Assembly: GCA_965250025.1 (NCBI GenBank)
Contig: OZ252283.1
Location: forward strand, 2,914,001-2,978,000
Length of the DNA stretch: 64,000 nt
Direction: 5' to 3'
Source of the DNA: CBDDLD01 sp965250025
GTDB lineage: Bacteria; Bacteroidota; Bacteroidia; Flavobacteriales; Flavobacteriaceae
Shown: positions 6,754-15,828 of the stretch, one piece after another
How positions within the stretch are numbered: position 1 is the stretch's first letter
Layout of the letters: each line of letters begins with the position of its first letter
Notes under the pieces: generated by a model
The model's database searches: none
Told to the model about the DNA's origin: nothing
What the model saw: the letters and a program-made list of their open reading frames with translations, nothing else
Position numbers and translations under genes: made by a program

Positions 6754-9198
6754 CTAATCAACCATGAAAGTACCGCTATATGTTTTATTATTTTCGTCTT
6801 TCAGCATGTACTTATACATGCCTTTTGACAATTGTGGTGCAGTATATACTGCTTTTTTATATTGAACTATTAACTCTTTAGAGTCTACTACCCTTCCCAG
6901 CATGTCATAAACCTGAATACTTGCTGAAGCTGATGACTCTGGTAATCTGATAGTGGTCTGATGCTTAAATGGATTCGGGTAATTCTTTAACGTATTGTCA
7001 TCCAAAGTCACTTCATCCATACCCAAAGTGCTTTGAGCAGAGAAGGCCATATTACTGACTTCAATATCGAACGGTTGAAAGCTTGCATAATCTCCAATGA
7101 CTGAGAACACCACAGTTTTAATATCGTCTATTGAAACCGTATTCCCTGATCCATCTTCAAAATCTGAAAATGCAATGCTATAATCCGTAGCTTCTGAATT
7201 AGCAGCTATAGTATAACGTAATCTTTGATTCCAATCTGTTAAACCTTCCGGAACAATAACCAGTTCTACAGCACTTGTATTCTTAATTGTAAATTGTATA
7301 CTATTGTAGCTGGTAACGTTAAGCGATTGATCTCCAGGCAGCAGGTGTCTGAATAAGTTCACATTACCTTTTACCATACCACTCGCAGCTGGCTGACGCT
7401 CTACTTCATAAGCATCCTCATTACCGGCCAACTCGTCATTTGTAACATTAAAATAATTGATCTGCGCTAATTCTTCCAGATAATCCAGACCCCAGGGGCC
7501 GTCTGCCAAATACAAAGCATCTTGCTGTGCTGATGCTGTTGTACTTAACGACATTCCAATATCGAATAAACGTCCTGTAGGTATGGCAACCGTCTGATTC
7601 CAATCGCCATTTAGAGCGACACTCTGCGTCATATTATGACGTTCAGAAACTTCTGTTGTTGCTATACTACCATTAAACGAAAATGTACTAGCTCCTGTTT
7701 TGTTGATAACGTCCAAATGAATTGCGCCATTAGCATAATATCCTGATTTCACAAATACCGGTGGTACGACATCTTCTAAAGTCTCACTCAACAATGGTTT
7801 TTCATTAGACAGTGTATCCATGATATAATTAGCAGCTGCAAACACCTGAGAAAATGAGCTTCCCCACAGTTGGAAATTGTAATAATCACCTTCAGGATAT
7901 TGTGCTATGTTCCAAAAACTATATAATTGGTTAGTTGCATCTCCTAATTGTACTGAAAAACTCAGTGTAAATTCTAGTTCGCCAGTAGCTCTTCTCAATT
8001 TCGAACTAATAATTTGATGTCCTCTAACTCTAACTGTTCTTACATCTTCGAGACTCGAATTGTTAAGGCGATCACAAATGACCTTTGTATGATCATAAAC
8101 TGCACCGTTAGTTGCCGTAGCTAATATGGCTGCTACCCGGGTTTCTCCGCTATATAAATCTACAGAGAACACCTCGTTTGCATTCGTAATACCGATAAGG
8201 TCATCAGGACTGGACACATATGCTGTTTCTGTGCTATACATCCCCGTATCTGGCAAACATTCTGAAAGTCCTAATGTGTTCGTCCCGTCTGTAGGCATCA
8301 TTTGAAAAGCTTCTCTATGATATTCTGTTTGCAACGCCTTCTGATTCAATTCAACACCTGATTTTCTACGTCTAAAATTCCGTTTTGCAACAAGGCTTGC
8401 CAAATCACCATTACTTTCTAAACCACCATCATATGCAGAGGTTACAGATGATGCCGAACTAACATCGGCATAATTATTAGTTCTTATGGCCTCATAGGGA
8501 CTGGCAGTAACATAGAAAATAGCATCATTAAAATCATTATCACATGAACCATAATCTCTCCGAATGTCTTCAAAGCCTAGAATAATACGTTCATTGTCTG
8601 GATCATTCAATAATACATTATGATACCTCAAAGCTTCATCGGCTTCCGGATTATAGTCGGGATTAGAATATAGTTTCCACAAACCATAGCCTACCATTTG
8701 AGCGTTGGAGCTCCATGCATTGGCCAATAATACCCAACCTATGCCTGTTCCTGCAGGGAATGTTCCTATTTTCACTTTATCTCCGACTTGCAGTCCTCCT
8801 CCACTCCCTAATGCCGAAGCATTGGGAAATATAATTGTAATCTCATTGTCTTGCGGAGCTGTTGTCGGTGGATTATCGGCATCATAAGTATAGAACCCTA
8901 GAACGTTTCTATATCCGGCACCTTCATCAACGAAGGTCACCCATACGTCTGCCTGCTCATCTAAAACTACATCCGTTTCATAACCCGATGAAATGTAATG
9001 CGGATTGTAATCCGGTACCGGATAACTTTCCGGTAAAGAATTGCTAATCATCTCTAAAGTTGCAATACTCACCTCATCTCCCGGTTCTTCGAGATATAAT
9101 GGGGTTCCATTAGACGTGTAATCGCCTAGATACTGATAGTTCTGTGCACATACCATTACGGTAACTAATGTGCTGATGGTAAGTAGTATTTTTTTCAT
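6754..9198 (-). CDS. Secreted DUF4114-domain protein with T9SS type A sorting domain, 814 aa
   Basis: Signal peptide MKKILLTISTLVTVMVCAQ. Residues about 80-235 form a DUF4114-type module, recognisable by GFEDIRRDYGSCDNDFNDAIFYV, a calcium-binding-like pattern common in surface adhesins. Residues about 255-730 share a module with the neighbouring 867-aa protein: a linker DGGLESN-KRNFRRRKSG, then beta-rich segments with YYNFQLW, KSGYYANGAIHLDVIN and DGPWGLD. The last 80 residues (LKNYPNPFKHQTTIRLPES ... GMYKYML ... GTFMVD) are a type A T9SS sorting domain, so the protein is exported and attached or released by the gliding/T9SS machinery. A LytTR-type site stands about 58 bases before the start, and a terminator follows. 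The role as an adhesin or matrix protein is inferred. Confidence 0.85.
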   Translation of the reverse strand: MKKILLTISTLVTVMVCAQNYQYLGDYTSNGTPLYLEEPGDEVSIATLEMISNSLPESYPVPDYNPHYISSGYETDVVLDEQADVWVTFVDEGAGYRNVLGFYTYDADNPPTTAPQDNEITIIFPNASALGSGGGLQVGDKVKIGTFPAGTGIGWVLLANAWSSNAQMVGYGLWKLYSNPDYNPEADEALRYHNVLLNDPDNERIILGFEDIRRDYGSCDNDFNDAIFYVTASPYEAIRTNNYADVSSASSVTSAYDGGLESNGDLASLVAKRNFRRRKSGVELNQKALQTEYHREAFQMMPTDGTNTLGLSECLPDTGMYSTETAYVSSPDDLIGITNANEVFSVDLYSGETRVAAILATATNGAVYDHTKVICDRLNNSSLEDVRTVRVRGHQIISSKLRRATGELEFTLSFSVQLGDATNQLYSFWNIAQYPEGDYYNFQLWGSSFSQVFAAANYIMDTLSNEKPLLSETLEDVVPPVFVKSGYYANGAIHLDVINKTGASTFSFNGSIATTEVSERHNMTQSVALNGDWNQTVAIPTGRLFDIGMSLSTTASAQQDALYLADGPWGLDYLEELAQINYFNVTNDELAGNEDAYEVERQPAASGMVKGNVNLFRHLLPGDQSLNVTSYNSIQFTIKNTSAVELVIVPEGLTDWNQRLRYTIAANSEATDYSIAFSDFEDGSGNTVSIDDIKTVVFSVIGDYASFQPFDIEVSNMAFSAQSTLGMDEVTLDDNTLKNYPNPFKHQTTIRLPESSASASIQVYDMLGRVVDSKELIVQYKKAVYTAPQLSKGMYKYMLKDENNKTYSGTFMVD

Positions 9199-9218
9199 GA
9201 TATAATTATTTTATATCA

Positions 9219-9286
9219 CAAATCTATAGGCTGAAATGGCTTAATATTTTAATTTTCGACGGGTGAAATTTAAGTGTAGACGAATG
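9219..9286 (-). promoter_or_regulatory. Promoter with LytTR-type 21-bp direct repeat, DUF4114/T9SS gene
   Basis: On the minus strand TAGATTTG (plus-strand CAAATCTA, 9219-9226) is a perfect -7 element TAnnTTTG. Upstream of it lie TCGACGGGTG (9256-9265) and TAGACGAATG (9277-9286), 21 bp apart. The distance from the first base of CAAA to the first repeat is 37 bp, the same as in front of the 867-aa gene. Twenty-one-bp-period direct repeats are the known arrangement for LytTR response regulators (two 9-bp sites, 12-bp gap). Confidence 0.75.
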
Positions 9287-9380
9287 GCAGGCATTTTAAG
9301 TTATACTTTTACAAACCCTTGCCCATTCTATATATTCCTAACCATGAACCCTGCTTACTACTTTTGGTTTTTTCAAAAAA

Positions 9381-9412
9381 CAAAAGGCAAAAGATGACTC
9401 TTTTGCCTTTTG
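9381..9412 (-). terminator. Rho-independent terminator of the 867-aa T9SS gene
   Basis: Perfect 14-bp stem CAAAAGGCAAAAGA / TCTTTTGCCTTTTG with a TGAC loop, 20 bases past the stop at 9432, followed on the minus strand by a T tract. The core AAAAGGCAAAAG is the same as in the terminator at 6697-6726. Confidence 0.85.
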
Positions 9413-9431
9413 AAGCTGCTATTAATTAGGC

Positions 9432-12035
9432 TTATCGCACTACGATCTTTAAAGGTCTGTAGTTTACGCCCTGACTTATGATTTTACAGAAATATAATCC
9501 TGTACTTAAATTTTGTCTGTTAATGATCATTTTGTTTTTACCCAGAACCGCATTATGCTGTGTTTGATATACGGTTTTACCAAGTTGATCATAGATTACA
9601 AATTGTACTTGTTCTTGCTGATTTGCTGTAAAATGAATTGTTGTATTTGTTATCATAGGATTTGGCACTGCTCTCAGCGTCACTAAATCTTGTTCATATT
9701 CTGATATGCTTAAAGATTGTTCTCTGGAGAAACGTACGTCTTCTAATGCCATCTCTTTGGCTACCATAGTACCATCTTCTGAGGCCATGGTAAATACAAT
9801 GGTTACGACATCATTGAGTTCTAACCCATTACCGGAATTGGATTCAAAGTCTGCAAATGGTAATATATACTCCTGATCTTCGTCGGTCAATGTTATTGTT
9901 GTTTTGAATTGTTCATTCCAATTGGCAATGCTTTTTTTCACCATCGTAATCTCTAAACTACCTGTGCCTTTGGCATTTAATCTTAAGCTATTGTAACCTG
10001 TAAGGTCTACGGGTTTAAATCGTGGTGTAAGGGCTCTGTAAGCGGCGACATAGCTACTGGTTGTTGCTTTCAATGTTACATTACGTTCTACAGGGAACTC
10101 ACTTTCTTCAAAAGTGTTTGTATTTGGCGATATGGTATATGCAGTCACTGTAGTTTCTGCCTGAGAGTCATCAACACCCCATGGACCATCTGACATGAAT
10201 AAATCGTCTGGTGTGGCTATACCATCTCCAATTCTAAAGCCAATATCAAAAAGATTTCCTGTATTTACGGTAAGGTTTGTGATGTACTCCTCATTTAAGT
10301 TCACTGTCGTATTTATTGTACCAAAATCTTCTGTTTCTGTGGTTCTGAACCCGGCATCGAACACAACACTTTCTGTAGCATTTGTATTCACGACCTGCAG
10401 TTCGAGAGCGCCATTATTATACTTTCCTTTTCTAACAAATACGGTTGGTGGTGTCGAATTGTTATACGATACTATAGGTTTCTGAGTATCTAAAAGGTCT
10501 AATACTTCCTGACCCAATCGGTATAGATCATCCATATTATTGGACCATATCTGAAAATTATAGTACGTTACATTTTCTTCATAACGGTCCAAGTTCCAAT
10601 GACTCTCTATAGCAAAGTTTTCATCGTTATTGGTCACTTTAGCCGAAAGACTTAATACAAACTCGTATGTACCATCTACATTTTTGATTATTGATTTAAT
10701 AAAAGCTTCATCATTAAGTGTTATTGTAGAGACAGAGATAAGCTCAGCTCCTAATAAACGGTCGCAAATGTATTTGGTATGTTCATAAACACCATTCTCT
10801 GTTTTTAATGCCAAGATCGAAGCTACCGATGTGTTGGTCTTCATATAATCTACGGCATAAACGTCGGTAGCATTTGTGATGCTCAACAGGTCTGTCGGAG
10901 TTGATTCAACAACCTCCTCTTCACTAATAACATTCATAGGAATAAAGTCTAGTAATGTAAAACTTGAATTGGCATTTCTAAATGCATAGTTTCCTGACAT
11001 TGTAACTCTTGGCGCGGCTGCCCTGTTAAACTCATACCCTGTTTTAGCACGGTTGAAGTTGCGCTTGTTGATTTGCTCAGACAATCTGCTGTTACTTTCC
11101 AAACCACCATCATTCCCTCCAGATGTTGGCGGTTCTATAACATCACACTCACCATAACCTGAGCAAGAAGGGTCTTCACAATCTATAAGTCCGTCACCAT
11201 CATCATCAATTCCATTATCACATATTTCTTGTGGCACGGGAGCTGTAGGGCAACGAGCGCCATCGTTACTTGAACTGGATGGTCCAAATGCAAATAAATT
11301 AGAATCCATATCATTTGAACTTTGCACCTCCTGAACACTTTGAATTACATATATGGTTCCTGTCTGATTTGCAGACACATAAAAACGTCCTGAGACATCA
11401 AAATAAACGGCACCATAGGTATAGTTTAATCCCGACAAAATAGGTACTTCACCTAATGCCTGAACATTTCCATTAGACGGGTCTATTCGGTATAAAATAT
11501 TAGAACTCTTTTCTACAGTATATAACTGACCATCAACGGCATTGAATGCCCAATCGTGAACATTAATATTCTGTGATAGGTTTTCTGTAGACATATGCTC
11601 ACCGTAAGCATCAGATGCCGGATCTAAATCTATTTTGTAATAAGTGGTTCCTCCTCCTTTGAGATAATACACGCCTTCTGCACTAATATCGCCAACGTAT
11701 CTATTACTTGTTGGTAATTCGGGAATATAGTACGTTGTTGTGTTAAAGTTCTTTCCAATTCTTACAATGGTTCTCTGAGGTGAACTTAATGACCCCCAGA
11801 TGTATCCATCCGCAGGATTGTAAGCTGCTGCATTAATGCTTCCTTCAGTAACATTTTCAGCGACCAGGAATGAGCTTCCTGAGGCGAGATCTATAGCATA
11901 GACATCATTGTATTGAAATAGATATGCATTATAGTCACAATTGAAAGGGATGTCCTGCGCTTTAATAATATGACTCGTAAATATTAGAATCATACACAGT
12001 ATAGAGGTTTGAAATGGTTGAGTAATAGTTTTCAT
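9432..12035 (-). CDS. Secreted beta-propeller-like protein with T9SS type A sorting domain, 867 aa
   Basis: The signal peptide ends near ...SHIIKAQ (residue 27). Residues about 28-265 look like a DUF6923-type propeller (VYAIDLASGSSFLVAENV, YRIDPSNGNVQALGE). They are followed by a calcium-binding segment EICDNGIDDDGDGLIDCEDP, as in MopE-like proteins. From about residue 305 the protein shares its central module with the 814-aa neighbour (DGGLESNSRLSEQINKRNF, YYNFQIW, RKGKYNNGALELQVVN, MSDGPWGVDD). It ends in a T9SS type A sorting domain (LRAVPNPMITNTTIHF ... LSTGLYFCKI ... PLKIVVR). Export to the cell surface or medium is well supported; adhesion or matrix function is inferred. Own LytTR-type promoter and terminator. 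Confidence 0.85.
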   Translation of the reverse strand: MKTITQPFQTSILCMILIFTSHIIKAQDIPFNCDYNAYLFQYNDVYAIDLASGSSFLVAENVTEGSINAAAYNPADGYIWGSLSSPQRTIVRIGKNFNTTTYYIPELPTSNRYVGDISAEGVYYLKGGGTTYYKIDLDPASDAYGEHMSTENLSQNINVHDWAFNAVDGQLYTVEKSSNILYRIDPSNGNVQALGEVPILSGLNYTYGAVYFDVSGRFYVSANQTGTIYVIQSVQEVQSSNDMDSNLFAFGPSSSSNDGARCPTAPVPQEICDNGIDDDGDGLIDCEDPSCSGYGECDVIEPPTSGGNDGGLESNSRLSEQINKRNFNRAKTGYEFNRAAAPRVTMSGNYAFRNANSSFTLLDFIPMNVISEEEVVESTPTDLLSITNATDVYAVDYMKTNTSVASILALKTENGVYEHTKYICDRLLGAELISVSTITLNDEAFIKSIIKNVDGTYEFVLSLSAKVTNNDENFAIESHWNLDRYEENVTYYNFQIWSNNMDDLYRLGQEVLDLLDTQKPIVSYNNSTPPTVFVRKGKYNNGALELQVVNTNATESVVFDAGFRTTETEDFGTINTTVNLNEEYITNLTVNTGNLFDIGFRIGDGIATPDDLFMSDGPWGVDDSQAETTVTAYTISPNTNTFEESEFPVERNVTLKATTSSYVAAYRALTPRFKPVDLTGYNSLRLNAKGTGSLEITMVKKSIANWNEQFKTTITLTDEDQEYILPFADFESNSGNGLELNDVVTIVFTMASEDGTMVAKEMALEDVRFSREQSLSISEYEQDLVTLRAVPNPMITNTTIHFTANQQEQVQFVIYDQLGKTVYQTQHNAVLGKNKMIINRQNLSTGLYFCKIISQGVNYRPLKIVVR

Positions 12036-12054
12036 GATATATTTATTTATACCA

Positions 12055-12122
12055 CAAATCTATTGCTACAGTACCCTTAATAGTTTAATTTTCGATGGAT
12101 GAAAATTTAGTGTAGACGAATG
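12055..12122 (-). promoter_or_regulatory. Promoter with LytTR-type 21-bp direct repeat, 867-aa T9SS gene
   Basis: The minus strand carries TAGATTTG (plus-strand CAAATCTA, 12055-12062) as -7 element, then TCGATGGATG (12092-12101) and TAGACGAATG (12113-12122), 21 bp apart. Spacing from -7 to the repeats is identical to the promoter at 9219-9286. The start codon is at 12035. Confidence 0.75.
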
Positions 12123-12149
12123 GAAACAACTGATCGTTAAGTTTTTGAA

Positions 12150-12866
12150 TTACAATAAATTCAATCGCTTCATCAATTCCGGACGGTTAGAACGACTTAC
12201 AGGGATGACGTCCTTTTTAATAAGCACACTATTGTCTTCAATATCAATAATCTTTTTAATATTAATGATATACGAACGGTGTACTTTTAAGAACAGACTA
12301 TCTGGCAATTTTTCCTCTATTTTCTTAAGGGTGGAATGCACTGTATAGTTCTTATCTTCAGTTTTAACATGTATGTAATCGCCCTTGGCTTCTACTAAGT
12401 ATATGCTGGGGATGTCTATTTTTATCAATCGTCGATCGATATTAACATACAGATCATTTTCTGAGTTACTTTCAGTTGTTTCTGTAACTGAGGTATTAGG
12501 TTGTGCTACTGTGACAGTGCTTGCTTTTGCTTTTTGTATGGCTTTTTCGAACCTAGGCATGGCTATTGGTTTCACTAAATAATCTACAATGCAATCGTAT
12601 TCAAAGGCCTCAATGGCAAATTGAGGATCTGAAGTCGTCAACACAATTCTTGGTGGGTTTTTTATGGTTTGAATAAAGTCAAAGCCTGTGAAGTCTGGCA
12701 TGTGAATATCCAAAAAAATCAGATCAACTTCATTTTGATTTAGATATTTTATAGCTTGAATGGCATTTGGAAATTCTTCAACAACATTTAAATCTGGTAT
12801 TCCTGCACATAACTGCGATAATATTACTCTTGCGGTTTCTTCGTCGTCAATAATAATGCAATTCAT
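12150..12866 (-). CDS. LytTR-family response regulator, 238 aa
   Basis: N-terminal receiver with acidic pair D7/D8, phospho-acceptor D53 in LIFLDIHMPDFTGFDF, conserved T near 78 and K98 in YLVKPIAMPRF. A linker follows, then a C-terminal LytTR DNA-binding domain (about 135-238), recognisable by VNIDRRLIKIDIPSIYLVEAKGDYIHV and KVHRSYIINIKKI. It is the last gene of the H-NOX operon, 9 bases after the HPt gene. It is the obvious reader of the 21-bp-period repeats found upstream of four transcription units here, including this operon. Dimeric binding to paired direct repeats is known for the family; the pairing with these sites is inferred. Confidence 0.9.
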   Translation of the reverse strand: MNCIIIDDEETARVILSQLCAGIPDLNVVEEFPNAIQAIKYLNQNEVDLIFLDIHMPDFTGFDFIQTIKNPPRIVLTTSDPQFAIEAFEYDCIVDYLVKPIAMPRFEKAIQKAKASTVTVAQPNTSVTETTESNSENDLYVNIDRRLIKIDIPSIYLVEAKGDYIHVKTEDKNYTVHSTLKKIEEKLPDSLFLKVHRSYIINIKKIIDIEDNSVLIKKDVIPVSRSNRPELMKRLNLL

Positions 12867-12875
12867 AAAAAAAGG

Positions 12876-13193
12876 TTATAGGGTCTTTAAAAAATTGGTT
12901 ATAGTTTCAAGGATATTATCGAAATCCTCTTTACCGTTGAAGCTATGCTCTCTGAGACTATCTTCATAATCTGCAGCGATCTTATAGCTTTTCTCAAGCC
13001 CTAAAATACTAATTTTATGTTTAAGTTTATGTACATTTTCTGCTGCTAGTTTAAAGTTTTTACTTTCTATATTCTTTTGATACACAGCTTTTTCTACAGG
13101 AAATTCAGTTTTAATAATGCCTATAAGTTTGGCTTCAAAAGCCGTGTCGCCACCTGATAGATTTTTGATGTATGATAAATTGGGCTGAGACAT
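12876..13193 (-). CDS. HPt-domain phosphotransfer protein, 105 aa
   Basis: The start at 13193 (MSQPNLSYIKNLSGGD) is chosen because it follows the kinase stop by 2 bases; the longer frame to 13253 would run into the kinase gene. The protein is all-helical with the HPt signature AENVHKLKHKISILGL, placing the phospho-acceptor at H55. HPt proteins pass phosphate between receivers. Here the kinase has no receiver of its own, but a free-standing receiver and a LytTR receiver are in the same operon, so H55 is the expected intermediate between them. Confidence 0.8.
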   Translation of the reverse strand: MSQPNLSYIKNLSGGDTAFEAKLIGIIKTEFPVEKAVYQKNIESKNFKLAAENVHKLKHKISILGLEKSYKIAADYEDSLREHSFNGKEDFDNILETITNFLKTL

Positions 13194-13195
13194 AT

Positions 13196-15289
13196 TTATT
13201 TTTTTAGTGTAAAGTGGAAGGTGGTACCCTTTCCTAATTCTGATTCTATCCAAATTTCGCCTTTGTGCATATCAATGATCTTTTTTACAATGGACAGTCC
13301 AATTCCGGTAGACTCTTTATTATCGCTTAGCGCATGAAAGATCTTAAAGATCTTTTCATGATGCTTTTTATCAATGCCTACACCATTATCTTTTATAGAG
13401 AATTGATAGTAGGATTTTTGCTCAGTGACATCTATTTCTATAAGGCCTTTCTCCTTGTCATTGAATTTTACGGCATTACTGATCAAATTTTGAAACAACT
13501 GTTGCAATTTTGTCTTATCACCTTTTAATTGGGGCAACGGATTTAAAATTGTAATTTCTATATGCTCTGGTACATATAAAATCTGTTTCAGGTCCGTTAC
13601 CAACTGATTAAGGTCAACAGTTTCTTCTTCTGATCGCTCTGAACCTATGCTCGAATACATGAGAATATCTGAAATAAGTTGTTCCATTTTTTCTAATGTG
13701 GTTTCAATCAAATCAAAATTACGTTCCGTAATTTCATCAAAACTGCCTTTATTATCTTCTTTGATCCAATTGACTAGCGCATCAATACTTCGTAGTGGCG
13801 ACTTTAAATCGTGAGATACAATATGTGCATACTCTTGGAGTTCGTCATTACTTTTCTCCAATTCTTTTAGGAGATGTACATTACGAGCTTCTGCTTTTTG
13901 ACGTTCTCTTATATTTAGTGCAGTCCGTAATTGTATGGCTACTAAACTGGCTATACTTTCTATCGTTTTTACGTGTTCTTTAGTGTAATAGTTCTTATCC
14001 TTATGTTCAGAGTCTATAACGCCTATGACTTTACCATTACTGATTATAGGTACGGTAATTTCAGAATACCTTCGCTCATTATCCACAACATACCGTTCAT
14101 CTTTTGAAGTGTCTTTAATGATTTCTGATTTATGTGTTTTAACAACATCGCCTACAATACCTTCGCCTATTGGGATAATCATCTTATTAATAATCTGATT
14201 CTCATGATCAAGTTTATTACCATAAACTGCAATCTGCTCTAAAGTATAATTCTCATGATCTACCAGATAGATCACACAATCTTCAGAGTCGAGATACTTT
14301 GCAATTTTATTAACGATTTCCCAGGCAATTTCATTTATATCTGTTTTTCCAAGAATGGATTTGGTAAGATTATTGATCATATCGAGGATCAATGCTCTTT
14401 CTCGATGTGAAGTCACATCCTCAACTAATGCCACCTGAAATTTAATATTGCCTTCACTATCTCGCACAGCGTTAACATTGGTTTTCGCCCATATGACCGA
14501 ACCGTCTTTTTTCCGGTAGCGTTTGTTCACCACAAAGTTATCGATCGCTCCGGCATTGATCTGCTCCAAGTACTTTTTGGACTCCGGGAAGTCTTCTATA
14601 AATGACAAATCCTTAATCGTCAGCTTGCTTAGTTCTGCTTCCGAATAGCCTAATAATTCTTGAAATGCTTCATTGGTTCTTATGATTTGTCCAAATTGGG
14701 TTAATACAATGCCAAGGGAAGAATTATCTACAATAACATCGAGTTCTTTTTTTTGCTCCTCTATAAGCTCTGCATTTTGTTTTGCCTCTGTAATATCTCT
14801 TACAATACCTTGGGCTCCAACAATTTCTTCATTCTCATAAATGATACTGGCATTGATATGTACCAGCTTTCGAGTGCCCTTTTTTGTAACTATCTGTATT
14901 GTGAAATCGGTAATAGACCCCTCATCTAACAATTGTTTAAATGCCGGCGCTACATTATTTATGTCTTCCTTGGCTACCAACTCCATCAAGTTCCCTTCAT
15001 CTTTAACATTGTCGAATCCTAATAAGCTTACGGCCGCCTCATTCATTTTAAGGATGTTTCCCCAGAGGTCCATGATAACATAGGCATCTACAATATTTTC
15101 AAAAACGCCTTGAAGCTGGGAATTTGTTTTACTGTATAATGTGATGAGCTCCGCGTGTGATTCTTCAAGCTTTCTATTGAGATTGTATAGTTCAGCTGAT
15201 TTCTCTTCAAGAATTTTTTCGGCTTGTTTTCTTGCGGCTTTTTCTCTTGCTAAAGCACGCTCAAGTATGTTCAGCTGTTTTTCACTCAT
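13196..15289 (-). CDS. Cytoplasmic PAS-PAS-GAF sensor histidine kinase, 697 aa
   Basis: No membrane segment. Residues 1-55 form a coiled coil (LERALAREKAARKQAEKILEEKSAEL). PAS domains follow at about 56-170 and 176-295, each ending in the typical G-x-V-x-D-I/V-T, then a GAF domain at about 305-460. A HisKA domain has phospho-acceptor H493 (EYAHIVSHDLKSPLRSI), and the HATPase domain shows NAVKFNDKEKG, DNGVGIDKK and TGIGLSIVKK. It has no receiver domain. It overlaps the H-NOX stop by one base, the standard arrangement for an H-NOX-regulated kinase whose activity is controlled by the haem protein. Output is expected to go to the receiver-only protein of the operon. Confidence 0.9.
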   Translation of the reverse strand: MSEKQLNILERALAREKAARKQAEKILEEKSAELYNLNRKLEESHAELITLYSKTNSQLQGVFENIVDAYVIMDLWGNILKMNEAAVSLLGFDNVKDEGNLMELVAKEDINNVAPAFKQLLDEGSITDFTIQIVTKKGTRKLVHINASIIYENEEIVGAQGIVRDITEAKQNAELIEEQKKELDVIVDNSSLGIVLTQFGQIIRTNEAFQELLGYSEAELSKLTIKDLSFIEDFPESKKYLEQINAGAIDNFVVNKRYRKKDGSVIWAKTNVNAVRDSEGNIKFQVALVEDVTSHRERALILDMINNLTKSILGKTDINEIAWEIVNKIAKYLDSEDCVIYLVDHENYTLEQIAVYGNKLDHENQIINKMIIPIGEGIVGDVVKTHKSEIIKDTSKDERYVVDNERRYSEITVPIISNGKVIGVIDSEHKDKNYYTKEHVKTIESIASLVAIQLRTALNIRERQKAEARNVHLLKELEKSNDELQEYAHIVSHDLKSPLRSIDALVNWIKEDNKGSFDEITERNFDLIETTLEKMEQLISDILMYSSIGSERSEEETVDLNQLVTDLKQILYVPEHIEITILNPLPQLKGDKTKLQQLFQNLISNAVKFNDKEKGLIEIDVTEQKSYYQFSIKDNGVGIDKKHHEKIFKIFHALSDNKESTGIGLSIVKKIIDMHKGEIWIESELGKGTTFHFTLKK

Positions 15290-15828
15290 TAATTTTTATG
15301 TATGATAAACTTTACCTCTGTACCGTCTTCTTTTATTTTTTCTAGTACTATAGTGGCAGATGCATTGAAATGCTCAAAGGTTTTGTTCATAAGCCCCAAC
15401 CCAAAGTGATGCATAGCTCTATTGGATTTATACACCATAATGAGAGAGTTTTCTGTTTTTTCAATAACTTCAAAGGTAGGCAATTCTGCATCGGGATAAA
15501 TCTTTCTCACTTCAATATGTATGTGATTTTCTATAGATGCTAACAATTCTATAGGGTCGCTGTAGGTAGCCAGAAGCCCCGGATAGCTATCTTCCAAAAC
15601 TCCAAAAAAGTGCTCGGCATATACTAATAGGAGGTCATCAGTAGAAATCCCTGTATTAGTGCTCAAATTTGTTAAGAGTTGTAACATTTCAGAAAACTTA
15701 TAAGTTCCAACAGCTGTGTAAACCCCTCCTGATTCTAATTCGGATTGACTAATAATTTCATCAACCATTTCTAAACCAAACTTGTCTTCAACCAAATCTA
15801 AAAACTCTGTAAATACGATACCTTTCAT
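15289..15828 (-). CDS. H-NOX haem nitric-oxide sensor, 179 aa
   Basis: Start at 15828 (MKGIVFTEFLDLVEDKFG), matching the family's MKG start and overlapping the preceding stop as TAATG. H104 in NHIHIEVRKIYPDAELP aligns with the proximal haem ligand (H102 of the Thermoanaerobacter protein, H105 of guanylate cyclase). The haem-propionate motif YxSxR is Y133-K-S135-N-R137. The distal tyrosine that lets some H-NOX bind oxygen (Y140 in Thermoanaerobacter) falls at F142 here, and no Tyr is near, so a NO-selective sensor is predicted. Full domain length. It is cotranscribed with its kinase. The haem family is certain; ligand choice is inference from one residue position. Confidence 0.93.
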   Translation of the reverse strand: MKGIVFTEFLDLVEDKFGLEMVDEIISQSELESGGVYTAVGTYKFSEMLQLLTNLSTNTGISTDDLLLVYAEHFFGVLEDSYPGLLATYSDPIELLASIENHIHIEVRKIYPDAELPTFEVIEKTENSLIMVYKSNRAMHHFGLGLMNKTFEHFNASATIVLEKIKEDGTEVKFIIHKN

